A stretch of 64,000 nucleotides of DNA from positions 62,001 to 126,000 of the forward strand of contig NZ_JAGGPL010000013.1 in the NCBI RefSeq assembly GCF_018613805.1. Reading direction: 5' to 3'. The translations under genes were made by a program, and so were the position numbers. The DNA is from Arthrobacter sp. ISL-48 (lineage in GTDB: Bacteria > Actinomycetota > Actinomycetes > Actinomycetales > Micrococcaceae). The notes under the pieces were generated by a model. That model was not told the DNA's origin. It saw only the letters and a program-made list of their open reading frames with translations, and made no database searches. The first letter of the stretch is position 1, and each line of letters opens with the position of its first letter. Of the stretch, positions 7,918 through 16,407 are shown piece after piece.

Positions 7918-9549
7918 CTACTTCTTCTTCTCGGTGTTGGCCTGGTAGGACTTGTAAGCCTTGTTGGCCAACTCTACGTACTTGGACATTCCCTTGGCGT
8001 CCAGTTCCTTGACGTAGGCATCGAACTCGCCCAGGTTCCGCTGGCCAGTGATGAACTTCAGGGTGTTCTGCTTGACGTGGTCCTTCAACGGGGTAAGCAC
8101 CAGGGTGGCCTGCTCGCGGTCTACGTCGCTGAACGGCACGGGCGGGGCAACAGCCTTGGCGGTCTTGCTCTGCATGGCCTTCTGGAACGCAAGCTCCTCC
8201 TCGTTGAAAGTGGACTGAAGCAGGTCTGTGGTGCCACCGTACGCGAAGTTGCCGCCGGAAAAACCGTAGTCCATGCGCAGGTCCTTGGTCCCGCGCGGGT
8301 TCAGGCCCTGGAAGTTGATGTCCGCCGCGAGCTTCCGCTTGCTGCCCTCCTTGGTGAAGGTGGTTCCTTCCACGCCCCACTTGGCGAACTCCTGCCCATC
8401 GTCACTGTAGAAAAGCCAGTCGATGTACTGCATCAGCGCCACGAAGCTGTCCTTGTCCTTGACGGACGCGTTGAGCATGATGCCGTTCTCCAGCCGGGAG
8501 CCCCCGATGATGTCGCCGGCCGGACCACCGGGCACGGTGGTCTTGCGGACGGCGAAGTTGCCCTTGCCCAGCGACTGCTCCATGGAGGTGCGGTACGTGA
8601 TGATGTTCTGCGAGTTGGCGCTGATCACGAATGACTTGCCGGACGTGAACTTCTGGATGGCCGAATCGTCAGTCTGGGTGAAGCTCTCCGGATCCATCAG
8701 GCCCTCGGACACCAGCGAGTTGAAGTAGGTCACCAATTCCTTGAACTGCCGAGTCCCGGCGCCGAAGGTGAACTCCTTTTTGGACTCGTCGAAGTTGAGC
8801 CCGTCCACCAGCCCCCAGCCGGCCACTGTCCCGAACGCGCTGCCGGCGATGTTGAGGACGCTGTTGCCGTTGAAGCGATCAGAGAAGGGCATGACGTCGG
8901 GATGCGCCTTCTTTAGCTTGCGCAGCACATCGCGGAACTCGTCCCAGGTCTTGGGCTCGGCGATGCCCTCCTTCTGCAGGACGTCGGTGCGGAACGCGAG
9001 CGTGTAGTCCGGCCACAGTTCCTCATGCAGGCCGGGCAGGACGTAGTATTTGCCGTCCTCCTGGGTGAGGCCCTCAATCTCCGCTTCCAGCTTCCACTTC
9101 TTAACCTTGTCCTTGAAGTGCGGCATGAGATCCACGTAGTCACTGACCGGCAGGACGGCCCCGGAAGACACGTACGCGCTTTCCTGGCCGGGGTACGTCT
9201 TGGCGATGATCTCCGGCGCGTTGCCGGAGCTGATGAGGAGGCTGCGCTTCTGCTCATAGTCGCTGCTGGGGACGATGGTGGGTTCCAGCGTGACGTTGTT
9301 GTCGCTGGCCATCTTGGTGAACAGCAGCCAGTCCTTCTTGTACGGATAGGTTGGTTGGTCGCTGAAGAGGAACGTGAAGCTCAGTGGCGCCGTCGCCTTG
9401 AACGTGTCCCCCACTGCGAAGCTGTCCATGGCGCCGGTGCGGGCCTTGGAGGTATCAATCTTGCTGCCGGAATCGGAGTCACAGCCTGCTGCCACCAGGC
9501 CGAAGGCTGCGAGCGCGGAGAGTCCGAGGAAGTCTCGCCTGCGGATCAT
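7918..9549 (-). CDS. ABC sugar transporter, Tat-type lipoprotein substrate-binding protein
   Basis: A 543-residue family-1 extracellular solute-binding protein. The N-terminus, IRRRDFLGLSALAAFGLVAAGC, combines a twin-arginine motif (RRRDFL) with a lipobox ending at the first Cys, so it should be exported folded and lipid-anchored. The large size is typical of YtcQ/LplA-like binding proteins for oligosaccharides. The second ATG (9549) is preferred because AAAGGA overlaps the first codons of the longer frame. It lies between the permease genes and the YesL-like gene. Confidence 0.87.
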   Translation of the reverse strand: MIRRRDFLGLSALAAFGLVAAGCDSDSGSKIDTSKARTGAMDSFAVGDTFKATAPLSFTFLFSDQPTYPYKKDWLLFTKMASDNNVTLEPTIVPSSDYEQKRSLLISSGNAPEIIAKTYPGQESAYVSSGAVLPVSDYVDLMPHFKDKVKKWKLEAEIEGLTQEDGKYYVLPGLHEELWPDYTLAFRTDVLQKEGIAEPKTWDEFRDVLRKLKKAHPDVMPFSDRFNGNSVLNIAGSAFGTVAGWGLVDGLNFDESKKEFTFGAGTRQFKELVTYFNSLVSEGLMDPESFTQTDDSAIQKFTSGKSFVISANSQNIITYRTSMEQSLGKGNFAVRKTTVPGGPAGDIIGGSRLENGIMLNASVKDKDSFVALMQYIDWLFYSDDGQEFAKWGVEGTTFTKEGSKRKLAADINFQGLNPRGTKDLRMDYGFSGGNFAYGGTTDLLQSTFNEEELAFQKAMQSKTAKAVAPPVPFSDVDREQATLVLTPLKDHVKQNTLKFITGQRNLGEFDAYVKELDAKGMSKYVELANKAYKSYQANTEKKK

Positions 9550-9570
9550 GGGTTTTCCTTTCATAAGGGG

Positions 9571-10470
9571 TTATTCCTTGACGGAACCGAGCATGACGCC
9601 CGAGAAGAAGTACTTCTGGACGAAGGGGTAGACGCACAGGATGGGGATGACCGTGAGGACGATGGTGACGGACTGGATGTTCGCGGCAATTTGGCCCACG
9701 TTCTCCGCGGTGCCGCCGGCCGAGCCCGCGGTGGTAACCCCGGCGATCATGTTGCGCAGGTAGATAGTCACCGGGAACAGGTCCGGGTTGTCCAGGTAGA
9801 GGAAGGCCTGGAACCAGGAGTTCCAATTGGCCACGGCGTAGAACAGCACCATGGTGGCCACGATCGCCTTGCTCAGGGGAAGGACCACCCTGAACAGGAC
9901 GCCGTACTGGGTGAGGCCGTCGATGGCGGCGGCTTCCTCCAGCTCCCGCGGCATGTTTTCGAAGAAGGACTTCATGATCAAGAGGTTGAAGACGCTGATG
10001 GCGTTGGGCAGCACCACGGCCCACAACGTGTCCCGCATACCCAGTGAGCTGATGAGCACGTAGTTGGGGATGAGGCCGCCATTGAAGAACATGGTAAACA
10101 CTGCAATGCCGATGAACAGGCCGCGGCCCTTCAGGTCCTTCTTGGCGATGGCGTAGGCGAAGCTCGTGGTCAGCACCATGGAGATGGCCGTGGCCACCAC
10201 CGTGTACAGGAGCGTGTTGCCGTAGTTCCCCCAGAACGTGGAATCGGCCAGGATCAGCTTGTACGTCTCGGTGTTGAAGCCCCGCGGGAACAGGTTGACC
10301 TGGCCGGCGTTGATGAAGCCCTCACTGGAAAAGCTCTGGGCGATGATGTTCAGGAACGGGTACAACGTCAGGAACACCACCACCACCAGGAACACCAGGT
10401 TCAGCAGCCGGAACACGCGCATGCCGGCCGAGACCTTCATGTCCTTGATCAGGACGCCGGTGTCTTTCAT
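9571..10470 (-). CDS. Carbohydrate ABC transporter permease, LplC/YtcP (MalG) type
   Basis: A 299-residue inner-membrane permease with six predicted helices. It has the EAA loop that contacts the ATPase: RELEEAAAIDGLTQYGVLFRVVLPLSKAI (about 190-218). It probably forms the channel with the permease encoded just upstream. The ATG at 10470 has AAAGGGG seven bases upstream, making the 10488 GTG less likely. No ATPase gene is nearby; such systems usually borrow a shared MsmX-like ATPase encoded elsewhere. Confidence 0.88.
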   Translation of the reverse strand: MKDTGVLIKDMKVSAGMRVFRLLNLVFLVVVVFLTLYPFLNIIAQSFSSEGFINAGQVNLFPRGFNTETYKLILADSTFWGNYGNTLLYTVVATAISMVLTTSFAYAIAKKDLKGRGLFIGIAVFTMFFNGGLIPNYVLISSLGMRDTLWAVVLPNAISVFNLLIMKSFFENMPRELEEAAAIDGLTQYGVLFRVVLPLSKAIVATMVLFYAVANWNSWFQAFLYLDNPDLFPVTIYLRNMIAGVTTAGSAGGTAENVGQIAANIQSVTIVLTVIPILCVYPFVQKYFFSGVMLGSVKE

Positions 10471-10481
10471 GATTGCCCCTT

Positions 10482-11462
10482 TCACCACAGGCTCGTTCCC
10501 GCGAGCCGCTTGGACACGGCGTTCGCGGAGAGGATCAGCGTCAGTCCAATGACGGATTCGAACATTCCGATGGCGGTCGCGTAACTGAAGTTGCTGGACT
10601 CCAGGCCCACCCGGTAGAGGTAGGTGGAGATGACGTCAGAGGTTTCATAGTTCAGCGGGTTGTAGATCAGCAGGATCTTCTCGAAGCCCACGGCCATGAA
10701 CGTGCCGATGTTCAGGATCAGCAGCGTGATGATGGTGGGCCGGATGGCCGGCAGCGTCACGTGCCAGGTCTGCTGCCAGCGGTTGGCTCCGTCGATCCGC
10801 GCCGCTTCATACAGCGACTCGTCCACCCGGGTCAGCGCCGCGAGGTACAGGATGGCACCCCACCCCATGGTCTGCCAGACCTCCGAGCTGATGTACATGG
10901 GCCGGAACCAGCCGGCGTCCTGTGTGAAGTTCACCGTGGTGCCGAACAGCGTGTTGGCGATCTGGTTGACCGTGCCGGTCACGGAGAAGTTCTGCAGGAT
11001 CATGCCGGCTATGATCACCACGGACATGAAGTGCGGCAGGTACGCCACGGTCTGGACGAACTTCTTGAACTTCTGCGAGCGCAGTTCGTTCAGCATCAGC
11101 GCGAAAATGATGGGCATGGGGAAGCAGAACAGCAGCGTCAGGACGCCCAGGACGATAGTGTTCTGGAACGCCTGCCAGAAGCTGGGATCGTTGATGAACA
11201 GGGTGACGTACTTCAGGCCCACCCATTTCTCGCCGAAGATGCTCCCACCGGGCTGGAACTGCCGGAACGCTATCACGTTGCCAGCCATCGGCAGGTAGCG
11301 GAACACCGCGAAGTAGGCCAGCGGTAGCAGTACCAGCGTGTACAGCCGCCAGTCGCGTTTGATCGCCAGCTTCCAGCGGCCGGGCTTGTTCCGGCTGTTC
11401 TGGCGATGGTCCGGCTGGTTCGCGGTCACCGCCTCGGGAGGTACTTCCAATCGTATGGCCAT
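10482..11462 (-). CDS. Sugar ABC transporter permease, LplB/UgpA (MalF) type
   Basis: A 326-residue permease with about six transmembrane helices after a 40-residue polar N-terminus. Its EAA motif is YEAARIDGANRWQQTWHVTLPAI (about 215-237), the contact site for the ATPase. It follows the GH42 gene by 11 bases and precedes the second permease by 11 bases, in the same operon. The partner binding protein suggests oligosaccharide import. Confidence 0.88.
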   Translation of the reverse strand: MAIRLEVPPEAVTANQPDHRQNSRNKPGRWKLAIKRDWRLYTLVLLPLAYFAVFRYLPMAGNVIAFRQFQPGGSIFGEKWVGLKYVTLFINDPSFWQAFQNTIVLGVLTLLFCFPMPIIFALMLNELRSQKFKKFVQTVAYLPHFMSVVIIAGMILQNFSVTGTVNQIANTLFGTTVNFTQDAGWFRPMYISSEVWQTMGWGAILYLAALTRVDESLYEAARIDGANRWQQTWHVTLPAIRPTIITLLILNIGTFMAVGFEKILLIYNPLNYETSDVISTYLYRVGLESSNFSYATAIGMFESVIGLTLILSANAVSKRLAGTSLW

Positions 11463-11473
11463 GGGGCTGCCTC

Positions 11474-13549
11474 CTATCGGGCGTTCTCTGCGGGAGGGTA
11501 TTCCTCGAGCGTTTCTTCGATCACTAGGACGCCGTTGGCGGCCAACTCCACCGTTCCGCTGACTGCAGCGCCGCTGAGCCGGTCGGTGCCGCCCGCCGCT
11601 ACGTCCACCCAGGCGGGGGCGTCGTTGTGGTTGAGTACCAGCAAATAGCTGCGTCCGTTACCCGTACGACGACGGACCTGCACTCCCAGCGGTGCGTCCA
11701 GTTCCGGAACGATCCCTGCTGCCTCGCGCTCGTCCGCGAGAAGTCGCTCCAGAAACGTGCTGTCCACCCGGGCGGACAGATAGACGGCCGTGCCGCCGCC
11801 GAAGGCGTTGCGGGTCACGGCGGGCGAGCCGGAGAGCCGACCGGACGCGTAGCTGGCGAGGGCGTCCGCCGTCGTGGTGTGCAGGTGCTCAGTCCAGTAA
11901 TCCGCTGAGGCCGTGTTGCCGTCGGCCGTTAGAAGCTTCACTTCCTCGCCCTCTTCGGCGAGCGGGTGCATCTCCTCGCTCCAGGCGCCGAGCACGTTCC
12001 GGAGGGCGCCGGGGTAGCCCCCAAGGCGAATGGTGTTGTCTGGGTCTACGATTCCGGAGAGGTAGCTGGCCACCAGTCGGCCGCCCCCGGACACGTAGTC
12101 CTCCACGCGCTGAGCGGCGTCGTCCGTCAGGAGGTACGTGGCGGGCAGGACCACCAGGCTGTACTGGCCCAGGTCGCTCTTGGTGTCCACGAAGTCCACG
12201 GTGATGTTCGCGTCAAAGAAGGGCCGGTAGAGGCGGAGGACTTCCTGCGCGTAGTTTAGATCCGAGCGCGGCGAGTTGCCCAGCTCGAGGGCCCACCGGC
12301 AGTCCCAGTCGAAAACGAGCGCCACCTTGGCAGTGGAGCGTGTGCCGGTGAGGCCGGCGAGGCCTTTCAGTTCCTGACCGAGCTCACAGACTTCGCGGAA
12401 GACGCGGGTGTTGGCTCCGGCATGGTTGACCATCCCTGAGTGGTAGCGCTCCGTGCCGCCCTTGGCCTGGCGCCATTGGAAGAAGAGGATGGAGTCTGCG
12501 CCCTGGGCGATGGCCTGGTAGGAGCCGATCCGCATTTTGCCGGGAAGTTTGGAGACGTTTACCGACCATTGGCTGACGGCGCCCGTGGCCTGTTCCATCA
12601 CCAGCCAAGGTTGACCCTTCCGCAGCGAACGCATCAAGTCGAAGTTGAGGGCGGCGGCGACGTGAGCGTCCGCTTCACGCGGGTCCGGGTAGATGTCCAA
12701 GGCTGCGGCGTCTTCCTCGGCGGCCCAGGCCCAGTAGTCGTTGTTCTTGTAGAAGCGCATGAAGTTGGTGACGATGGGCAGATCCGGGGTGTGCCGGCGC
12801 AGGACGTCCCGCTCGGCCTTGTAGTGCTCCAGCATGCTGTCCGACGTGAACCGCTGGTAGTCCAGGCGGCGGGACGGGTTGGACCACGTGCGGGGCTGGG
12901 CTGGGGCGCCGACCTGGGTCCAGTCCGAGTAGACCTGCCCCCACACATCGGTGCTCCAGGCCCGGTTGAGGTGGTCCAGTCCGCTGTACTTCGTTTGGAG
13001 CCATGCGCGGAAGGCGTGGTCCGCGTGCGGACCGTAGGAGACCGGGCCGTACTCGTTATTGACATGCCACATGCACAGGGCCGGGTGGTTTGCGTAGTGC
13101 TCGCCCATCTTCTCGGCCATGGCCAGGGACTTTTCCCGGTAGCCAGGGTGGGAGACGTCGAAGTGCTGGCGGGATCCGAAGCCGAAGGTGCTGCCGTCGG
13201 CAAGGACCGGGAGGATATCCGGGTGCTGGGCGATGAGCCAGGCAGGCGGGACTGCGTCCGGGGTGGCCAGGTCCACGCCGATGCCGTTGGCGTGCAGCAG
13301 GTCCATGATGTCATCGAGCCAGCCAAAGTCGTAGATGCCGTCTGCTGTTTCGAGCCGGCTCCAGGAGAAGACGGCCAAGGTGACCAGGTTGACACCGGCC
13401 TCCTTCATGAGGCGGACGTCCTCCTGCCAGACCTCGCGGGGCCACTGCTCCGGGTTGTAGTCACCGCCGTAGGCAATGCCGCCCACGCGTTCATGCAGGC
13501 GTTTGAGTCGGTGTTCAGAGGTGCTGGTGTGCGGCTCGCTGGTCATCAT
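11474..13549 (-). CDS. Glycoside hydrolase family 42 beta-galactosidase
   Basis: A 691-residue intracellular beta-galactosidase. The TIM barrel (about 25-400) carries the acid/base Glu166 in MWHVNNEYG and the nucleophile Glu319 in WLVMEQATG. A trimerisation/glutamine-amidotransferase-like domain follows (about 410-620), then a small C-terminal beta domain. No signal peptide. It leads the operon with the ABC permeases, so it probably trims galactosyl units from imported plant oligosaccharides such as galactan or pectin side chains. Two adjacent ATG codons (13549 and 13546) both follow AAAGGA. Confidence 0.92.
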   Translation of the reverse strand: MMTSEPHTSTSEHRLKRLHERVGGIAYGGDYNPEQWPREVWQEDVRLMKEAGVNLVTLAVFSWSRLETADGIYDFGWLDDIMDLLHANGIGVDLATPDAVPPAWLIAQHPDILPVLADGSTFGFGSRQHFDVSHPGYREKSLAMAEKMGEHYANHPALCMWHVNNEYGPVSYGPHADHAFRAWLQTKYSGLDHLNRAWSTDVWGQVYSDWTQVGAPAQPRTWSNPSRRLDYQRFTSDSMLEHYKAERDVLRRHTPDLPIVTNFMRFYKNNDYWAWAAEEDAAALDIYPDPREADAHVAAALNFDLMRSLRKGQPWLVMEQATGAVSQWSVNVSKLPGKMRIGSYQAIAQGADSILFFQWRQAKGGTERYHSGMVNHAGANTRVFREVCELGQELKGLAGLTGTRSTAKVALVFDWDCRWALELGNSPRSDLNYAQEVLRLYRPFFDANITVDFVDTKSDLGQYSLVVLPATYLLTDDAAQRVEDYVSGGGRLVASYLSGIVDPDNTIRLGGYPGALRNVLGAWSEEMHPLAEEGEEVKLLTADGNTASADYWTEHLHTTTADALASYASGRLSGSPAVTRNAFGGGTAVYLSARVDSTFLERLLADEREAAGIVPELDAPLGVQVRRRTGNGRSYLLVLNHNDAPAWVDVAAGGTDRLSGAAVSGTVELAANGVLVIEETLEEYPPAENAR

Positions 13550-13609
13550 TGTCCTTTGGTTGGCAGGTTGGCCGCGGGCTCCCCGCCGTTGCGACCTGCA
13601 TCACACGTA

Positions 13610-13628
13610 GAAACTATCGTAGAGTTTC
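13610..13628. promoter_or_regulatory. Inverted repeat at the GH42 operon promoter, candidate LacI operator
   Basis: GAAACT at 13610-13615 and AGTTTC at 13623-13628, 7-base spacer. On the minus strand the centre carries TACGAT and GATAGT, either usable as a -10, with TTGTTG 15-18 bases upstream. Position over the -10 fits repression. The adjacent TAGAAAC half-site also matches the palindrome at 4627. Confidence 0.5.
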
Positions 13629-13846
13629 AGCAATAACAACAACTCCAAACGAGGTTGGAGCACGCTTTCTGCCATGCTCGTCGCGTGATGCGCCGGCTGA
13701 CAGCACTTTGGGCACCCCAGAGCCAGAGAACTGTCAGGAAGTCAACGCGGACCTTGAGGGTGTCCGTCTGAAGCACGAAACTATCGGAGCGGCGCTTCAA
13801 CCGACGGCTTCGAAAACGCCCTGCCTGGTGCTGCCAGCAGCCACAG
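13629..13846. other. Intergenic region between the GH42 and MarR units, no gene seen
   Basis: The 384 bases between 13549 and 13934 hold the GH42 promoter on one side and the MarR promoter on the other. The middle part has short open frames on both strands, but none has family similarity, a good ribosome-binding site or the expected codon pattern. Confidence 0.5.
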
Positions 13847-13875
13847 TTGCTGCGCGGCAACAGCAGGAGCATAAT
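13847..13875 (+). promoter_or_regulatory. Promoter of the MarR-MFS operon
   Basis: TTGCTG at 13847-13852, a 17-base spacer and CATAAT at 13870-13875. The predicted transcript start near 13882 falls inside the first palindrome of the operator pair, which is the geometry expected for autorepression. Confidence 0.6.
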
Positions 13876-13877
13876 GG

Positions 13878-13903
13878 TTAGCAAAGCTAATTAGCAGTGC
13901 TAA
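13878..13903. promoter_or_regulatory. Two abutting 13-bp palindromes, MarR operator pair
   Basis: TTAGCAAAGCTAA (13878-13890) and TTAGCAGTGCTAA (13891-13903) touch without a gap. Both fit TTAGC-N3-GCTAA. They cover the predicted transcript start of the MarR-MFS operon, so two repressor dimers may bind side by side. Binding by the MarR protein encoded just downstream is inferred from position. Confidence 0.72.
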
Positions 13904-13933
13904 GCATTATTGCCAGGAGGCGCACCCGCACCC

Positions 13934-14392
13934 ATGACCACGGAAGTCACGAAACAGCCAAGCACAGACCCCACCACCCCAGACACTCTGGCCATCGACC
14001 TCCGGACCGCCGTGATGCGCACGTCCCGCCGGCTCCGCGTCGAGGCAACCGGCGACGTAATCACGCCCGGGCAGTACACGGTGCTGGCCCAACTGAACGG
14101 CAGCGGTCCCAGCACCCTCCGCGAACTGGCCGAACGCGAGCACGTGCAGGCACCATCCATGACCCGCATCGTCAATGCCCTCGCCGAGCAGGGCTTCGTC
14201 TCCAGGTCCGCCCACCCCGAGGACGGGCGCCAGGTCCGGGTGGACATCACCGACGCCGGCGAAGCCGTCCTCGCACAGGCCCGCAGCCAGCGGACCGCCT
14301 GGCTGGCCCAGCGGGTCGCAGGCCTCAGCGCGGAAGACCGCCGCATCCTCAGCCGCGCCGCGCACATCATGCAGGAGATGAGCGGCAAATGA
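13934..14392 (+). CDS. MarR-family transcriptional regulator
   Basis: A 152-residue winged-helix regulator. The DNA-binding region is at about 55-105: STLRELAEREHVQAPSMTRIVNALAEQGFVSRSAHPEDGRQVRVDIT, with the recognition helix and the DGR wing typical of the family. Flanking helices form the dimer interface. The ATG at 13934 follows AGGAGG (13915-13920) at a rather long 13-base distance. Its stop overlaps the MFS start (ATGA), so it is co-translated with the exporter. It probably represses both until a toxic ligand binds. Confidence 0.9.
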   Translation: MTTEVTKQPSTDPTTPDTLAIDLRTAVMRTSRRLRVEATGDVITPGQYTVLAQLNGSGPSTLRELAEREHVQAPSMTRIVNALAEQGFVSRSAHPEDGRQVRVDITDAGEAVLAQARSQRTAWLAQRVAGLSAEDRRILSRAAHIMQEMSGK

Positions 14393-15648
14393 GTGCCATG
14401 TTCCGGGCACTGGAAAACCCCAACTACCGGATCTGGGCCGGCGGCGCACTGGTGTCCAACGTTGGCACCTGGATGCAGCGGATCGCCCAGGACTGGCTGG
14501 TCCTGACAGTCCTCACCGACCACTCGGGTGCCGCCGTCGGCATCACCACCAGCTTGCAGTTCCTCCCCATGCTGCTGCTCGGCCCCTACGGCGGCGTGCT
14601 GGCGGACCGCTACCGCAAGCGGTTGATCCTGCTGTGGACCCAGCTGGCCATGGGCCTGACCGGACTGGTCCTTGGACTTCTGGTGGTGACCGGCTCCGCC
14701 CAGCTCTGGCACGCCTACCTGGCCGCCCTCTGCCTCGGGTTCGCCAGCGCCATCGACGCACCAGCGCGCCAGGCCTTCGTCTCCGAGCTGGTGGGGCAGG
14801 ACAACATTGCCAATGCGGTAGCGCTGAACTCCGCCTCCTTCAACACCGCCCGGCTCACCGGCCCCGCGATCGCCGGCGTCCTCATCGCCTGGGTGGGCAC
14901 CGGACCGGTCTTCCTGCTCAACGCTGCCAGCTTCGCCGCCGTCATCATCTCGTTGTTCCGGATCCGGACCCCAGAACCTTCCCCGGCCGTGAAGACAGGG
15001 CGCGGCAAGCACCAGGTGGCCGAAGGCGTGAACTACGTGCGCCGCCGCCCTGACCTGGTGCTGATCATGGTCCTGGTGGGCATCCTCGGCGCCTTCGGCA
15101 TGAACTTCCCCATCACCAACGCGCTCATGGCCACCACCGAATTCGGCGTAGGGCCGGGCGAGTTCGGCCTCCTCGGCTCCATCATGGCGGTGGGTACACT
15201 TGCAGGCGCGCTGCTCGCCGCACGCAGGGCCAGGCCGCGGCTGCGCTTCCTGCTCGCCGGGGCGCTCGGGCTTGGGTTCTTCACGCTCCTTGGCAGCGTA
15301 TCGCCGTCGTTCTGGCTGTACGCCGCCATCCTGATCCCCGTCGGCCTGGCGTCCATCACCTTCCTGAACAGCTGCAACACCAGCATCCAACTCTCGGTGG
15401 AACCGCAGTTCCGGGGCCGCGTGCTGGCCCTGTACCTGGCAATCCTTCAGGGCGGGACCGCCCTGGGAGCGCCGCTGATGGGGTGGATCGGCAGTGAATT
15501 CGGGGCGCGCTGGTCCGTGGCGGCGGGCGGCATCGTCGTCCTGCTGACGGGTCTGACCGCGGTGATCGTCGTCAGCCGGAGGAGCGAGCTGACCTTCCGG
15601 GACACCCTGCGGGCCGGGTTCAGCGGCAAGCGCGAGCCCGCCGTCTAA
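14389..15648 (+). CDS. MFS drug-type exporter (MFS_3/EntS-like)
   Basis: A 419-residue major facilitator protein with about 12 predicted helices. It begins with MFRALENPNYRIWAGGALVSNVGTWMQRIAQDWLVL, the signature of the EntS/MFS_3 group, and has the loop-2 motif GGVLADRYRKRLI. The gene overlaps the MarR stop by 4 bases. Members export siderophores or drugs; the substrate here is unknown. A weak hairpin (CCCCTC at 15689-15694 with GAGGGG at 15703-15708) follows, without a clear T-run. Confidence 0.88.
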   Translation: MSAMFRALENPNYRIWAGGALVSNVGTWMQRIAQDWLVLTVLTDHSGAAVGITTSLQFLPMLLLGPYGGVLADRYRKRLILLWTQLAMGLTGLVLGLLVVTGSAQLWHAYLAALCLGFASAIDAPARQAFVSELVGQDNIANAVALNSASFNTARLTGPAIAGVLIAWVGTGPVFLLNAASFAAVIISLFRIRTPEPSPAVKTGRGKHQVAEGVNYVRRRPDLVLIMVLVGILGAFGMNFPITNALMATTEFGVGPGEFGLLGSIMAVGTLAGALLAARRARPRLRFLLAGALGLGFFTLLGSVSPSFWLYAAILIPVGLASITFLNSCNTSIQLSVEPQFRGRVLALYLAILQGGTALGAPLMGWIGSEFGARWSVAAGGIVVLLTGLTAVIVVSRRSELTFRDTLRAGFSGKREPAV

Positions 15649-15764
15649 GGAAACGCACGACGGCGGCGCCAGGCAGCCGCTGCCCTGTCCCCTCTGAGAA
15701 GCGAGGGGGCTCGGGCGGCGGGTGCCGGCGTCGTACGCTTCTTCTTTTCGGCTTTATGCCTGCC

Positions 15765-16145
15765 TTATGCGCGCTGCGCTAGGTTGAGAATGTTGCCTTC
15801 GCTGTCCAGGAACCATGCGGACTTCCCCCAACTGCTGGTGGCGATTCCGTTCTCTGTTTTCAGGCCGGGAAAGTCGTAGTCTTCAAAGACGACGCCGCGG
15901 CCCCGCAGTTCCTCCATATCGCGTTCGAGGTTGTCAGTTTCCCAGCCCATCTGGGTGTTCTTGGCCGTCCCTGCATTCTCTGTCTGGTAAATCATGAAGC
16001 CAGTTCCGTTGCCGCCGCGGTACATCAGGCTGTCCTCCTCCATGGAACCGGACGGTTCAAGTCCCAGCTTGTCCCGGTAGTAATCCTTCGCCCTGTTGAT
16101 GTCCTTTGCAGGGAGGACAGCCATAATGTTCGAATCGTTGAGCAT
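15765..16145 (-). CDS. VOC family protein
   Basis: A 126-residue glyoxalase-fold protein: MAVLPAKDINRAKDYYRDKLGLEPSG in the first unit and WFLDSEGNILNLAQ at the end, typical of small actinobacterial VOC proteins. The frame extends upstream to 16292, but AAAGGA before the ATG at 16145 and the family alignment support the shorter start. Ligand unknown. The 262 bases to the next gene hold nothing I can name. Confidence 0.82.
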   Translation of the reverse strand: MLNDSNIMAVLPAKDINRAKDYYRDKLGLEPSGSMEEDSLMYRGGNGTGFMIYQTENAGTAKNTQMGWETDNLERDMEELRGRGVVFEDYDFPGLKTENGIATSSWGKSAWFLDSEGNILNLAQRA

Positions 16146-16407
16146 GATGATTCCTTTGTGCCTAGTTTTCGCGTTCGTGGCGGTACTCTTCCCGATAACG
16201 ACCCGGGAAGCCTCACACCCGAGCCGCGTCGCCGCCTCTCCGCCGACTTGCCGGGGCGGCCACCTGGGACACTTCCACGCCCCGACAGCCATTCATAGGC
16301 GTGAGGATCCCCGACACTTTATGAGGCCATTATGGAACCGAAACTCCGGCTTTGAAATAGGCGTGGGTTTGTTTGCATTTCTTTGAGTGTGCGGAGAGGC
16401 TTACGGC

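Noticed and set aside
7871..8380. Upstream extension of the YesL-like frame
   Set aside because: The translation is a frame-shifted copy of the binding-protein gene; a good GTG start with ribosome-binding site exists at 7870.
12440..13636. Plus-strand open frame of 398 codons opposite the GH42 gene
   Set aside because: Antisense shadow of the GH42 coding sequence; no domain and no ribosome-binding site.
13900..15390. Minus-strand open frame of 496 codons opposite the MarR-MFS operon
   Set aside because: A high-GC antisense shadow; composition is Gly/Asp/His/Gln-rich with no domain, while the plus strand encodes an obvious MFS protein.
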